A stretch of DNA of 23,056 bases from Nocardia sp. (GTDB taxonomy: Bacteria > Actinomycetota > Actinomycetes > Mycobacteriales > Mycobacteriaceae): contig JAFMQT010000011.1 of assembly GCA_017354515.1 (NCBI GenBank), positions 1-23,056 on the forward strand. Reading direction: 5' to 3'. Each line of letters begins with the position of its first letter. Within the stretch, counting starts at the first letter, position 1. Shown one piece after another: positions 1 through 6,127 of this stretch. Both the position numbers and the translations under genes were made by a program. Under the pieces are notes generated by a model. That model was not told the DNA's origin and searched no databases. It was given only the letters and a program-made list of their open reading frames with translations.

Positions 1-1
1 T

Positions 2-577
2 ATCGCGGAGGCTGGTGCCGCCGACGGCGTGGTCGCCGAGGTACTCGGCGGGTGCGGTCGGCTGGACATCCTCGTGCACCACGCCGGAGTCATGGCGCGC
101 GGGCCGTCGTTGGAGACCGCGATACCGGACTGGCAGCGGATCCTCGACGTCAACATCACTGGGACCTGGCTCACCGCCCGGGCCGCCGCCGCGGCGATGA
201 TCGAGGGTGGCGCGGGCGGCCGGATCGTCACCACCGGATCGATCTATTCGACAATGGTCGGTCCGATCCCGGAGCCCGCCTACTACGCATCGAAAGCCGC
301 GGTCGCCAACCTCACCCGCGGGCTGGCCGCGGAGTGGGGGCCGCACGGCGTGACCGTCAATTGCGTTGCGCCGGGCGTGTTCTACCCGACCGGCATGACC
401 GCACCACTCGGTGACGCGCCGGAGGTCCTCGCGCGCATGACCGAGCGGACGCTCCTGAAACGCCTGGGGGATCCCGAGCGCGATCTGCGTGGCGTCATCG
501 CCCTGCTGACCTCGGACGCGTCCGCCTATCTGACCGGACAGACGATCTATGTCGACGGCGGCTGGACCGCCTGGTGA
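2..577 (+). CDS. SDR family oxidoreductase, 5'-truncated by window edge
   Basis: C-terminal ~190 residues of a classical short-chain dehydrogenase/reductase. The reading frame is open from base 2, so the start and the N-terminal TGxxxGxG nucleotide-binding motif lie outside the window. Visible family landmarks, in order: an HAG where the NAG motif normally sits, the beta-5 serine in TTGSIYS, and the YYASKAA motif carrying the catalytic Tyr and Lys. The C-terminal YLTGQTIYVDGGW signature follows. Classical SDRs are NAD(P)(H)-dependent cytosolic enzymes; the substrate cannot be told. The HAG variant replaces the Asn that usually stabilises the central sheet, but the catalytic Ser-Tyr-Lys set is intact. 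Only 25 nt separate it from the isochorismatase-like gene on the same strand, so the two are probably co-transcribed. Confidence 0.93.
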   Translation: MAEAGAADGVVAEVLGGCGRLDILVHHAGVMARGPSLETAIPDWQRILDVNITGTWLTARAAAAAMIEGGAGGRIVTTGSIYSTMVGPIPEPAYYASKAAVANLTRGLAAEWGPHGVTVNCVAPGVFYPTGMTAPLGDAPEVLARMTERTLLKRLGDPERDLRGVIALLTSDASAYLTGQTIYVDGGWTAW

Positions 578-602
578 ACCCCTCTCGAAAGGCATACAAC
601 CA

Positions 603-1184
603 ATGACGAACGCTCTGCTCCTCATCGATCTCCAGCACGGTATGTGCGCACCCGACGGTCTGCTGGCCGCGTCCGGAATCCCGGCGGAGGTCGAGCGCCG
701 CGGTGTGCTGGACAACGCCCAGGATGCGCTCGCCGCCGCCCGTAACGTCGGTGACCTGGTGATCTTCGTGCGGTTGGCGTTCGACGACGCGTTCGTCGGC
801 CGGACCAACCGCACCCCCCGTTTCGACGATCACGAGGCCGCCGGTCGATACGTTCGCGGCTCGCGGGAGACCGAGCTATGCGCCGGCCTGGAGCCGCAGG
901 GCGATGAGGTGCTGCTCGACAAGGGGTCGGTGTCGCCGTTCGCGTCGACGGTGCTGTCCTCGGTGCTGTCCCGGCACGGGGTCACCGGGCTCACGCTGGC
1001 CGGTGTCGCGACGCACCTGGCGGTCGAGTCGGCCGCGCGGGAGGCCGGGGACCGGGGATTCGAAGTGACCGTGCTGGAGGACGCCTGCGCTGGGCCCGCA
1101 GAGCTGCACGAGCACAGTGTGAGCCGGGTGCTGCCCGCCTTCGCGCGAGTCACGACCGTGCGGAAGTGGATCGGGGAGCGTTGA
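603..1184 (+). CDS. Isochorismatase-like cysteine hydrolase family protein lacking the cysteine
   Basis: 193-aa protein of the isochorismatase-like hydrolase fold. The ATG at 603 is chosen because it starts directly before the first strand (MTNALLLIDLQHG) and follows GAAAGG; the open frame extends further upstream but overlaps the SDR gene. The family catalytic triad is Asp-Lys-Cys. Asp9 (LLIDLQ) and Lys107 (LLDKGS) are present. The motif GVATHLAVESAA aligns with the usual GVATDxCVxxTA, which puts Ala140 where the nucleophilic Cys should be. PhzD-type isochorismatases also work without this Cys, on vinyl ethers, so an isochorismatase-type or otherwise non-amidase activity, or a non-catalytic role, is more likely than nicotinamidase or carbamoyl-amide hydrolysis. 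It sits in the SDR operon and converges on the DoxX gene. The substrate is unknown. Confidence 0.9.
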   Translation: MTNALLLIDLQHGMCAPDGLLAASGIPAEVERRGVLDNAQDALAAARNVGDLVIFVRLAFDDAFVGRTNRTPRFDDHEAAGRYVRGSRETELCAGLEPQGDEVLLDKGSVSPFASTVLSSVLSRHGVTGLTLAGVATHLAVESAAREAGDRGFEVTVLEDACAGPAELHEHSVSRVLPAFARVTTVRKWIGER

Positions 1185-1191
1185 GTACGCG

Positions 1192-1216
1192 GGTCGGCTC
1201 GCTCACCGGGCCGACC
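1192..1216. terminator. Candidate bidirectional terminator hairpin
   Basis: Perfect inverted repeat GGTCGGC (1192-1198) and GCCGACC (1210-1216) with an 11-nt loop, placed in the 52-nt gap between two convergent genes. There is no T-tract, as is common in high-GC actinobacteria. The position supports a terminator; the stem is short. Confidence 0.42.
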
Positions 1217-1236
1217 TGTTCCACCGGCGGAATGCC

Positions 1237-1752
1237 TTATGTGCCACTGGGTTGCGGTCGGTAGAACAGCACCAGCTGTCCGGTTCCGCCGACGAGTCCG
1301 ACCCCCACCGCGATCAGGAGGCCGGGCCATCCGGCGCACCAGTTGTGTCCCAGGATCGCCCAATCGAGACTGAATCGGCCCGCGCCGATGGTCGCGAGGG
1401 CCGCGGCGTTCACCGCGAGCACCATGTTGTACTCCCAGCCTTGCTTGACGATGAAGAATCCGTTGCGCCGGTGCACCGTCCACGCGGCCACCAGCATCAG
1501 TGCCACGAATCCGGCGGCCGCGAGCGGTGTGAGGAATCCGGCGGCCAGGGAGAGACCCGCACCCATCTCGGTCAGTGCGGCGGCCCATGCGTGAATCGTG
1601 CCCGGGCTCATTCCGATGCTGTCGAACCAGCGCGCGGTGCCCGGGATGCGGCCGCCGGAAAACACCTTGTTGTATCCGTGTGCGGCCATCGTCAGCCCGA
1701 GGCACAACCGCAGGATCAGTACTCCGGTGTCGAAGGCGTTGTGGGGGGCCAT
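1237..1752 (-). CDS. DoxX family membrane protein
   Basis: 171-aa integral membrane protein with four hydrophobic segments and the DoxX N-terminal pattern (LRLCLGLTMAAHGYNKVF, then GTARWFDSIGM). The family also shows the AALTEMGAGLSLAAGFLTPLAAAG segment, seen here at roughly residues 58-81. DoxX-like proteins are named after a thiosulfate:quinone oxidoreductase subunit; in actinobacteria most have no assigned reaction, and some act with superoxide dismutase and a thiol oxidoreductase in redox homeostasis. It is divergent from prpB across a 184-nt shared intergenic region that holds two inverted copies of one motif, so the two genes may share a regulator. The ATG at 1752 has a weak GAGG about 15 nt upstream. 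Confidence 0.9.
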   Translation of the reverse strand: MAPHNAFDTGVLILRLCLGLTMAAHGYNKVFSGGRIPGTARWFDSIGMSPGTIHAWAAALTEMGAGLSLAAGFLTPLAAAGFVALMLVAAWTVHRRNGFFIVKQGWEYNMVLAVNAAALATIGAGRFSLDWAILGHNWCAGWPGLLIAVGVGLVGGTGQLVLFYRPQPSGT

Positions 1753-1787
1753 AATTCGTCCAACCTCTCGTGCCGTCGGTAGGTCAT

Positions 1788-1893
1788 ATCAGACAATATA
1801 TCTTGCCAGTTTTGGGTCCAATCCGAACCTCGTCGTCCGGCGCGGTGGCCGGCGGCGGGCGACAGGGTATCATGCAGTATTGGATTGTCAGAT
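1788..1893. promoter_or_regulatory. Paired inverted ATC(A/T)GACAAT motif between doxX-like gene and prpB
   Basis: ATCAGACAAT occurs at 1788-1797, and its near reverse complement ATTGTCAGAT (differing at one base) at 1884-1893. One lies 36 nt before the DoxX start and the other 44 nt before the prpB start. Each resembles half or more of the TTGTC-N-GACAA palindromes bound by GntR/FadR-type regulators. That this is a shared operator for both promoters is inference. Confidence 0.35.
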
Positions 1894-1936
1894 GTGTCGC
1901 AGCCCGAGCGGACCTGCCCGATGGAGGAACGGCCTG

Positions 1937-2857
1937 ATGCTGTATTCGAAGACCACCCCCGCGCAGAAGCGAGTTCGCCTGCGCGAAATGCTCGCCGCCG
2001 ACGCCGTCCTGCAGTTTCCGGGCGCGTTCAGCCCTTTGTCGGCTCGGCTGATCGAGGAGAAGGGTTTCCCCGGTGTCTACATCTCCGGCGCGGTGCTCGC
2101 CAATGATCTGGGCCTGCCCGATATCGGGCTCACAACGCTCACCGAGGTCGCCGCGCGCGCGGGACAGATCGCCCGCATGACCGACCTGCCGGCCATCGTG
2201 GACGCGGACACTGGATTCGGCGAGCCGTTGAACGTCGCGCGCGCGGTCCAGGAACTCGAGAACGCGGGCCTGGCCGGCTGTCATATAGAGGACCAGATCA
2301 ACCCCAAACGGTGCGGCCACCTCGACGGCAAGCAGGTCGTCGGCCTGGACATCGCCCGCAGGCGGATCCGCGCCGCCGCGGACGCCCGGCGCGACCCCAA
2401 CTTTCTCATCATGGCCCGTACAGACATACGTGCGGTGGACGGACTCGACGCCGCCGCCGAACGCGCCGGGGCACTCGTGGACGCCGGTGCGGACGCGATC
2501 TTCCCTGAGGCGATGGCGAGTCCGGCGGAATTCGCGGCCATCCGTGCCGCGATCGGCACTATCCCGCTGCTGGCCAACATGACCGAATTCGGCAAGAGCC
2601 CCCTGTTCACGACCGAAGAACTCGCAGCCGCCGGCGTCGACATCGTGATCTACCCGGTCACCCTCCTGCGAGCGGCCATGGGCGCGGCAGAACGCACGCT
2701 CGACACCATCGCGAGGGACGGCACACAGCAGGCGCGGGTGGCGGACATGCTGACCCGCAGCCGTCTGTACGAGTTGGTTGACTATGAAGGCTATAACCGC
2801 TTCGACGCCGGGATATTCGATTTCGCCGTCCCGCAATCCACACCAGCGGCCGGATAA
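1937..2857 (+). CDS. prpB: Methylisocitrate lyase (2-methylisocitrate lyase)
   Basis: 306-aa enzyme of the isocitrate lyase/PEP mutase superfamily, matching the usual PrpB length. PrpB splits 2-methylisocitrate into pyruvate and succinate in the methylcitrate cycle of propionate breakdown. The ATG at 1937 is preferred because GGAGGA lies 8 nt upstream; the frame is open further 5' but that stretch is intergenic-like. Visible motifs: the metal-binding DADTGFGEPLNVARAV at 90-105, and the family signature PKRCGHLDGK at 123-132 with catalytic Cys126. Later come IMARTD (158-163), ANMTEFGKSPLFTTEEL (213-229), which closely parallels E. coli PrpB, and LYELVDYEGY near the C-terminus. No prpC or prpD is adjacent, unlike typical prp operons, so it may serve in trans or act on a related 2-methylmalate-type substrate. 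A phosphonate mutase function is less likely given the KRCGH signature. Confidence 0.93.
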   Translation: MLYSKTTPAQKRVRLREMLAADAVLQFPGAFSPLSARLIEEKGFPGVYISGAVLANDLGLPDIGLTTLTEVAARAGQIARMTDLPAIVDADTGFGEPLNVARAVQELENAGLAGCHIEDQINPKRCGHLDGKQVVGLDIARRRIRAAADARRDPNFLIMARTDIRAVDGLDAAAERAGALVDAGADAIFPEAMASPAEFAAIRAAIGTIPLLANMTEFGKSPLFTTEELAAAGVDIVIYPVTLLRAAMGAAERTLDTIARDGTQQARVADMLTRSRLYELVDYEGYNRFDAGIFDFAVPQSTPAAG

Positions 2858-2890
2858 TCTCTGCCGGCCGTTCGATCGTTCGGCCGCTGG
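2843..2890. terminator. Inverted repeat at prpB 3' end, candidate terminator
   Basis: CCAGCGGCCG (2843-2852, overlapping the last prpB codons) pairs perfectly with CGGCCGCTGG (2881-2890). A nested CGGCCG pair (2865-2870 / 2881-2886) offers an alternative fold. It is the first strong secondary structure after prpB, in the 172-nt region converging with the exported-protein gene. A second small hairpin, TGTGCC/GGCACA, lies at 2982-3001, downstream of the opposing gene. Confidence 0.4.
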
Positions 2891-3029
2891 CCGGTCGATT
2901 AAGGCCCAGGCCGGCATCATCTCACGTCTGGCGGGCGCGGACCGCCCTCAATGCGTCGGGTGTGACGGATGCGTTGCCGTATGTGCCACACCGGGGGCAC
3001 ACTATGCCGCAGGTGAGGCGCTGTTTCCG

Positions 3030-3776
3030 TCAGCTTTCGGCGAACCGCTTGGTTGCCTGTACCCAACCGGTGCTGGTGTTCGGGCCGGTGCTGCTCCATA
3101 TCACCGCGCGGGAAGCGTATTTCCTCAGCGTGTTCAGCTGGAAGGTCCAGTAATCGGCGTCGATGAACCGCAGCGCGTTGGGTGTGCCCTCGTGGTACTG
3201 CGGCCAAACATAGGGATACATCGGCTTCGACGCATCGACCTGCTTGGCCAGCTCGACGTCGCGGGTCAGGCGACTGGTCCAGCCGGCGCGATCGTCGTTG
3301 AAGGTGTACATCGTCGGGAAGTACGCGTCCTCGTGCGGTGCGAGCTTCTTCTCCAGATACATGTGCTGGGAATCGACGTTGTCCAGTACGCCGTAGTAGC
3401 CGATGGCCTTCCCCGGCGCCGCCTGGTGCGCCCAATCCGCCATGGCGATCAGAAGTTCACAATGCTTTTCGGCATCGGCGCCCTTCAGATAGAGGTTTTC
3501 GAAATCCATCACGAACGGGCCGGGAGCGGTGTTGTGTTCCCGGACCTGCTGTTTGAACGTCTGCTCGTCCGGCGCCTTCCCCTGCTTGACGGAGTTCGCG
3601 ATCGGGGACTGTTCGTAGAGAATGTTCGACTTCGGCAGTCCGAGGTCGACATCGGTGTAGTGGGTGTTGTCGAAAAGGTTGAAGCTGCTGCGGGGGCCCC
3701 GATGTGCCGACGGTGCGGCACAGGCGGCATTCAGCAGCAATAGCGCCAGCGCACCGATGAGTGCGGCGACTTTCAT
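3030..3776 (-). CDS. Exported protein with glycosidase-like (hyaluronidase-type?) pattern
   Basis: 248 aa when started at the ATG at 3776, directly before a signal sequence: MK, then a hydrophobic run at 4-18 ending NAACAAP. Cys19 could be lipidated, but the -3 residue is Asn, an atypical lipobox, so plain secretion is also possible. I do not recognise an exact family. The mature part has VMDFENLY with Asp91/Glu93 at the end of a beta-strand, GYYGVLD at 126-132, FPTMYTF, YPYVWPQYHEG at 187-197 and AVIWSSTG at 224-231. This order resembles the DxE / tyrosine / VIW pattern of GH56 hyaluronidases (bee venom type IDFERW) and other TIM-barrel glycosidases. The function is therefore a low-confidence guess: extracellular glycan hydrolysis or binding. 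The frame runs without a stop into an antitoxin-like remnant upstream. A GTG at 3896 is possible but would bury the signal peptide. Confidence 0.75.
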   Translation of the reverse strand: MKVAALIGALALLLLNAACAAPSAHRGPRSSFNLFDNTHYTDVDLGLPKSNILYEQSPIANSVKQGKAPDEQTFKQQVREHNTAPGPFVMDFENLYLKGADAEKHCELLIAMADWAHQAAPGKAIGYYGVLDNVDSQHMYLEKKLAPHEDAYFPTMYTFNDDRAGWTSRLTRDVELAKQVDASKPMYPYVWPQYHEGTPNALRFIDADYWTFQLNTLRKYASRAVIWSSTGPNTSTGWVQATKRFAES

Positions 3777-3830
3777 ATCGAGTCCTTCGCATCTCGTGAC
3801 AGAACGACCACGCTCACCGTAACGCGGCAC

Positions 3831-3938
3831 TGCGAGGGCATCGATCGGCATCACCACCGCCACCTCACGGCCACGTTTGGTAATCACCGTCGGCACTTTG
3901 GCGTACTCGGCTCGCCCGACGATCTCCGTGACAATGCA
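3831..3938 (-). pseudogene. Phd/YefM-type antitoxin remnant
   Basis: Conceptual translation of this stretch reads TEIVGRAEYAKV followed by PTVITKRGREVAVVMPIDAL. This matches the middle and C-terminal part of the DNA-binding domain of Phd/YefM antitoxins (EIV-x-RA-x-Y ... TITKRGRPVAVLVP). The N-terminal helix is missing, no ATG/GTG/TTG start is found upstream before a stop, and no toxin gene follows. The frame instead continues into the exported-protein gene. The break at about 3940 lies beside the repeat upstream of fic, which suggests that insertion of the fic module truncated an older toxin-antitoxin locus. Confidence 0.55.
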
Positions 3939-3958
3939 AGTCGGATTAGGCTGCCCAC

Positions 3959-4009
3959 TATTCCGAGTTTAAGATGAAACTCGGAATAAGAGGACCGTTA
4001 TTCCGACTT
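3959..4009 (+). promoter_or_regulatory. Triple TATTCCGA(G/C)TT operator upstream of fic
   Basis: TATTCCGAGTTT (3959-3970) and AAACTCGGAATA (3977-3988) form a perfect 12-bp inverted repeat with a 6-nt spacer. A third direct copy, TATTCCGACTT, lies at 3999-4009, exactly 40 bp after the first. The array ends 11 bp before the fic ATG. It is a plausible binding site for the C-terminal HTH of the Fic protein itself (autoregulation) or for another repressor. As RNA the palindrome would also make a stable hairpin. Confidence 0.6.
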
Positions 4010-4020
4010 ACAGAGGACCT

Positions 4021-5217
4021 ATGACAGACGTAGGCTGGCCCCCGCACGAGCGCCGGGTGGTCCCGTGGCAGCAGCAGTTCAGGGGCGGGACCCGCGAGGA
4101 CCGGACGGTGCGAGAAGTTACGGTCAGCCTCCCGCCGTTCATCGCAGACTCCGAGGTCCAACTGCCTTCGCGCCTCTCCGCGGAGATGGAAGCGGCATTG
4201 CAGGAAATTGCGGCACTCGACGCCGGGCATCCGGCTGTACTCGGTGCTCTCGGCACTCTTCTGCTGCGCACCGAATGTGTTGCCTCCTCCCGGATCGAGG
4301 AGATCGACGCCGCGGTCGACGACTATGCTCGGGCGCTGCAGGGCGTGAAAGCCAACCCATCGGCCACGTCGATGGTCGCCGCTACGAACGCCACCGACAC
4401 ACTTCTGACCAAGGTCACCAGCACCCGGAAAATCGAACTGGCGGACTTGACGGCCGCTCACTACGAACTCATGCGAGACGACCCGACGGACGGCGACTAC
4501 GCCGGACGCGTTCGCGACATGCAAAACTGGATCGGAGGAAGCAAGTACTCCCCACGCGACGCTCTGTACGTTCCTCCTCCGCCGGAGACCGTCGATGAAT
4601 ACCTGCAAGACCTCATCAGGTACGCCAACCGGGACGACCTCCCCGCACTTGCTCAAGCCGCGATCGCTCATGCCCAGTTCGAATCCATCCACCCGTTCAC
4701 CGATGGCAACGGCCGTATCGGTCGAGCGCTCATCAACAGCGTGCTCCGGCGGCGAGCTGTGACGAATACGGTTGTGGTTCCGTTGGCCTCGGCACTCGTG
4801 GCTCACCGGGATCGCTACTTCGACGATCTGTCCGCGTACCGAAGCGGCAACCCGGAACCCTTGATGAACTCGTTCACGGCCGGTTCACGCATAGCCGCCT
4901 CTGAATCCCGCAAGACCGCAAGTTATCTCGCCGCCATTCCAGAACAGTGGCGCGAGTTGACAGGTCCGGTGCGCAGCCACAGCGCGACGGCCAAGATCAT
5001 GGCGTCGTTGATCGCCATGCCCGTCCTCACCGCGGAAGACGTCTCGGACCGGTTCCGGCTCAGCACGAGCAGTACTTACGCCGCCATCGATCGGCTGCAC
5101 GAGGCGGGAGTCCTGCGCCCCCTGACAAATCGGAAGCGGGAACAGGTATGGGGTGCCGGTCTCGTCCTCGACGAACTGGACGCGCTCGGCGCACGAATCA
5201 AGAAGGCGGCAACCTGA
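4021..5217 (+). CDS. Fic family protein with C-terminal HTH
   Basis: 398-aa Fic-domain protein. Fic enzymes typically transfer AMP from ATP onto target-protein hydroxyls. The complete catalytic motif HPFTDGNGRIGR is at 224-235 (His224). The N-terminal part carries SSRIEE at 89-94, matching the class II inhibitory-helix pattern S/TxxxE(G/N) except that Glu replaces Gly/Asn at the last position; it would place the inhibitory Glu against the ATP site. Residues ~335-366 (LTAEDVSDRFRLSTSSTYAAIDRLHEAGVL) form a winged helix-turn-helix. A single-chain, self-inhibited Fic with its own DNA-binding domain, sitting behind a palindromic site, suggests autoregulated stress or defence use. The ATG at 4021 follows AGAGGA by only 3-4 nt. 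Downstream there is a small 5-bp hairpin (5221-5235). Confidence 0.93.
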   Translation: MTDVGWPPHERRVVPWQQQFRGGTREDRTVREVTVSLPPFIADSEVQLPSRLSAEMEAALQEIAALDAGHPAVLGALGTLLLRTECVASSRIEEIDAAVDDYARALQGVKANPSATSMVAATNATDTLLTKVTSTRKIELADLTAAHYELMRDDPTDGDYAGRVRDMQNWIGGSKYSPRDALYVPPPPETVDEYLQDLIRYANRDDLPALAQAAIAHAQFESIHPFTDGNGRIGRALINSVLRRRAVTNTVVVPLASALVAHRDRYFDDLSAYRSGNPEPLMNSFTAGSRIAASESRKTASYLAAIPEQWRELTGPVRSHSATAKIMASLIAMPVLTAEDVSDRFRLSTSSTYAAIDRLHEAGVLRPLTNRKREQVWGAGLVLDELDALGARIKKAAT

Positions 5218-5272
5218 GCCGTCGCTTCGCGCGACACCGTCGAGGTCAACGGTTTCGCAAGATCGCGGCGAC

Positions 5273-5365
5273 CTATGGTTTGTCTCGTCGTTGTGGCAGC
5301 ATGACGGCCAGAATCAGCACGGCCAGTGGCAGACCGATCGCAACGACGAATCCGAGCGTGATCAC
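5273..5365 (-). CDS. Possible 30-aa single-pass membrane peptide
   Basis: GTG-initiated ORF encoding VITLGFVVAIGLPLAVLILA followed by a short VMLPQRRDKP tail. It has one clear hydrophobic helix and a positive tail, the layout of a small membrane peptide. The upstream frame has no other start before a stop. A GGGG run about 7 nt before the GTG is a weak ribosome binding site. It could be the only coding content in the 282-nt space between fic and the next gene (5218-5499), or a chance product or gene remnant. No homolog is recognised. Confidence 0.22.
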   Translation of the reverse strand: MITLGFVVAIGLPLAVLILAVMLPQRRDKP

Positions 5366-5471
5366 AGTTCGCGCCCCGTTTCCGGAATGGGGTCCGGGAG
5401 TTTGGGATACTGCCGTGTGCCCGTGACCAGCTCGGCGACCTGGGTGACCGCCCTACACGGCGTGCTGTCCT

Positions 5472-5487
5472 CGACAGGGAACTGTCG
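5472..5487 (-). terminator. Hairpin terminator candidate after the small acidic gene
   Basis: CGACAG (5472-5477) and CTGTCG (5482-5487) form a perfect 6-bp stem with a 4-nt loop, extended outward by a wobble pair and a C-G pair. It begins 13 nt after the stop of the minus-strand gene ending at 5500, where a terminator is expected. Confidence 0.42.
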
Positions 5488-5499
5488 GGATGACGGCGG

Positions 5500-5730
5500 C
5501 TACGCCCCGGCGTCATCGTCCAGGGCCGCGAAGTTCGTATCCACCTCGATCGCCGGGAAATACGCGGCGGCTATCGCACTGGCCTCCTCGGCGTGGAATT
5601 CCTCGGGGGTGACCGGCCAGCCGTCGTCGCCGACCAACCACCACGAGCCGTCTTCGTGGTGCAGGTAGCAGAGCGGGCCATTGTTGGGCGTTTGCGGGGC
5701 GTCGTCGTCCGGTCGCGCGGGCAGGTTCAT
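5500..5730 (-). CDS. Small acidic protein, GDDGWPV family (copy A)
   Basis: 76-aa protein, very rich in Asp/Glu, of no family I recognise. Its core, YLHHEDGSWWLVGDDGWPV followed by TPEEF, is nearly identical to that of the gene at 17301-17528, and both proteins begin MN-x-P-x-R. This shared N-terminus fixes the start at the ATG at 5730 rather than the longer frame. The ATG overlaps the stop of the upstream winged-helix gene (ATGA, 5727-5730), so translation is probably coupled. No signal peptide or membrane segment. Neighbourhood: small HTH partner in the same operon, XRE-TPR regulator divergent. By analogy with the DUF397 proteins that pair with DUF5753 XRE regulators, a regulator-partner or antitoxin-like role is a reasonable guess, but unproven. 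Confidence 0.8.
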   Translation of the reverse strand: MNLPARPDDDAPQTPNNGPLCYLHHEDGSWWLVGDDGWPVTPEEFHAEEASAIAAAYFPAIEVDTNFAALDDDAGA

Positions 5731-5960
5731 GACGGCACCCGGCCCGTGGTCGTTGCCGCCTGGGCTCCGTGCGACGTAATGGCCCATCTGGCCTGAAACG
5801 GCACCGCCATAATCAGGCCACGCGATTCCAGCTTGTTGATGACCCTGCGGGCGGTCCAGGCGGTCAGCTTAGTCTGCTTGGCGATTTGTGCGGTGCTCAG
5901 CAGGCCACCCGGTGCCAGCACGCCCAGCACGGCTGCTTCGGCTACCGTTCCGGTACGCAT
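5727..5960 (-). CDS. Small winged helix-turn-helix protein
   Basis: 77-aa protein that is almost entirely one winged-helix domain. Residues ~6-52 (AEAAVLGVLAPGG ... STAQIAKQTKLTAWTARRVINKLESRGLI) contain the two helices and recognition helix typical of MarR/IclR-like or ROK-type N-termini. The remaining residues form the wing. There is no effector domain. The start ATG at 5960 has GGGAG 8 nt upstream on the minus strand. It overlaps the next gene by 4 nt (ATGA), forming a two-gene operon with the small acidic protein. The 167-nt divergent intergenic region contains a perfect TGACGTG-TTC-CACGTCA palindrome, which could be the binding site of this protein or of the XRE regulator. Confidence 0.8.
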   Translation of the reverse strand: MRTGTVAEAAVLGVLAPGGLLSTAQIAKQTKLTAWTARRVINKLESRGLIMAVPFQARWAITSHGAQAATTTGRVPS

Positions 5961-5999
5961 GTCGGTCTCCCTCGGGGTGTGGGTTTACGCTCGTTGCAT

Positions 6000-6016
6000 T
6001 GACGTGTTCCACGTCA
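6000..6016. promoter_or_regulatory. Palindromic operator in divergent promoter region
   Basis: TGACGTG (6000-6006) and CACGTCA (6010-6016) are perfect inverted arms around TTC. The site lies 40 nt upstream of the small winged-helix gene and about 110 nt upstream of the XRE-TPR gene, where a shared operator is expected. I see no convincing -10/-35 pair around it. Confidence 0.5.
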
Positions 6017-6127
6017 CCACCGACCGGGACCTGTGGATACGGCTACGCTGTTTTCAAGGTCTGCCGTGCAGAATTGAAACCGCAGGGGGTGAGGACCTTG
6101 GGCCAGAGCGCTACACGATTGCTGGGT

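Noticed and set aside
830..1705. 291-aa minus-strand open frame
   Set aside because: Covers the antisense of the isochorismatase-like gene and another frame of DoxX, both well supported.
1784..2920. 378-aa minus-strand open frame opposite prpB
   Set aside because: It is antisense to a clear prpB on the plus strand, has no recognisable motif and is Arg/Gly-rich as expected of a high-GC shadow frame.
2778..3743. 321-aa plus-strand open frame opposite the exported protein
   Set aside because: Spans the prpB end and the antisense of a gene with a clear signal peptide; no domain pattern.
4065..4598. 177-aa frame inside fic
   Set aside because: Arg-rich alternative frame of a gene with a complete Fic motif in the main frame.
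5153..5668. 171-aa plus-strand frame covering the fic end and downstream
   Set aside because: Out of frame with fic and antisense to the small acidic protein, whose paralog in the same window confirms the minus-strand reading.
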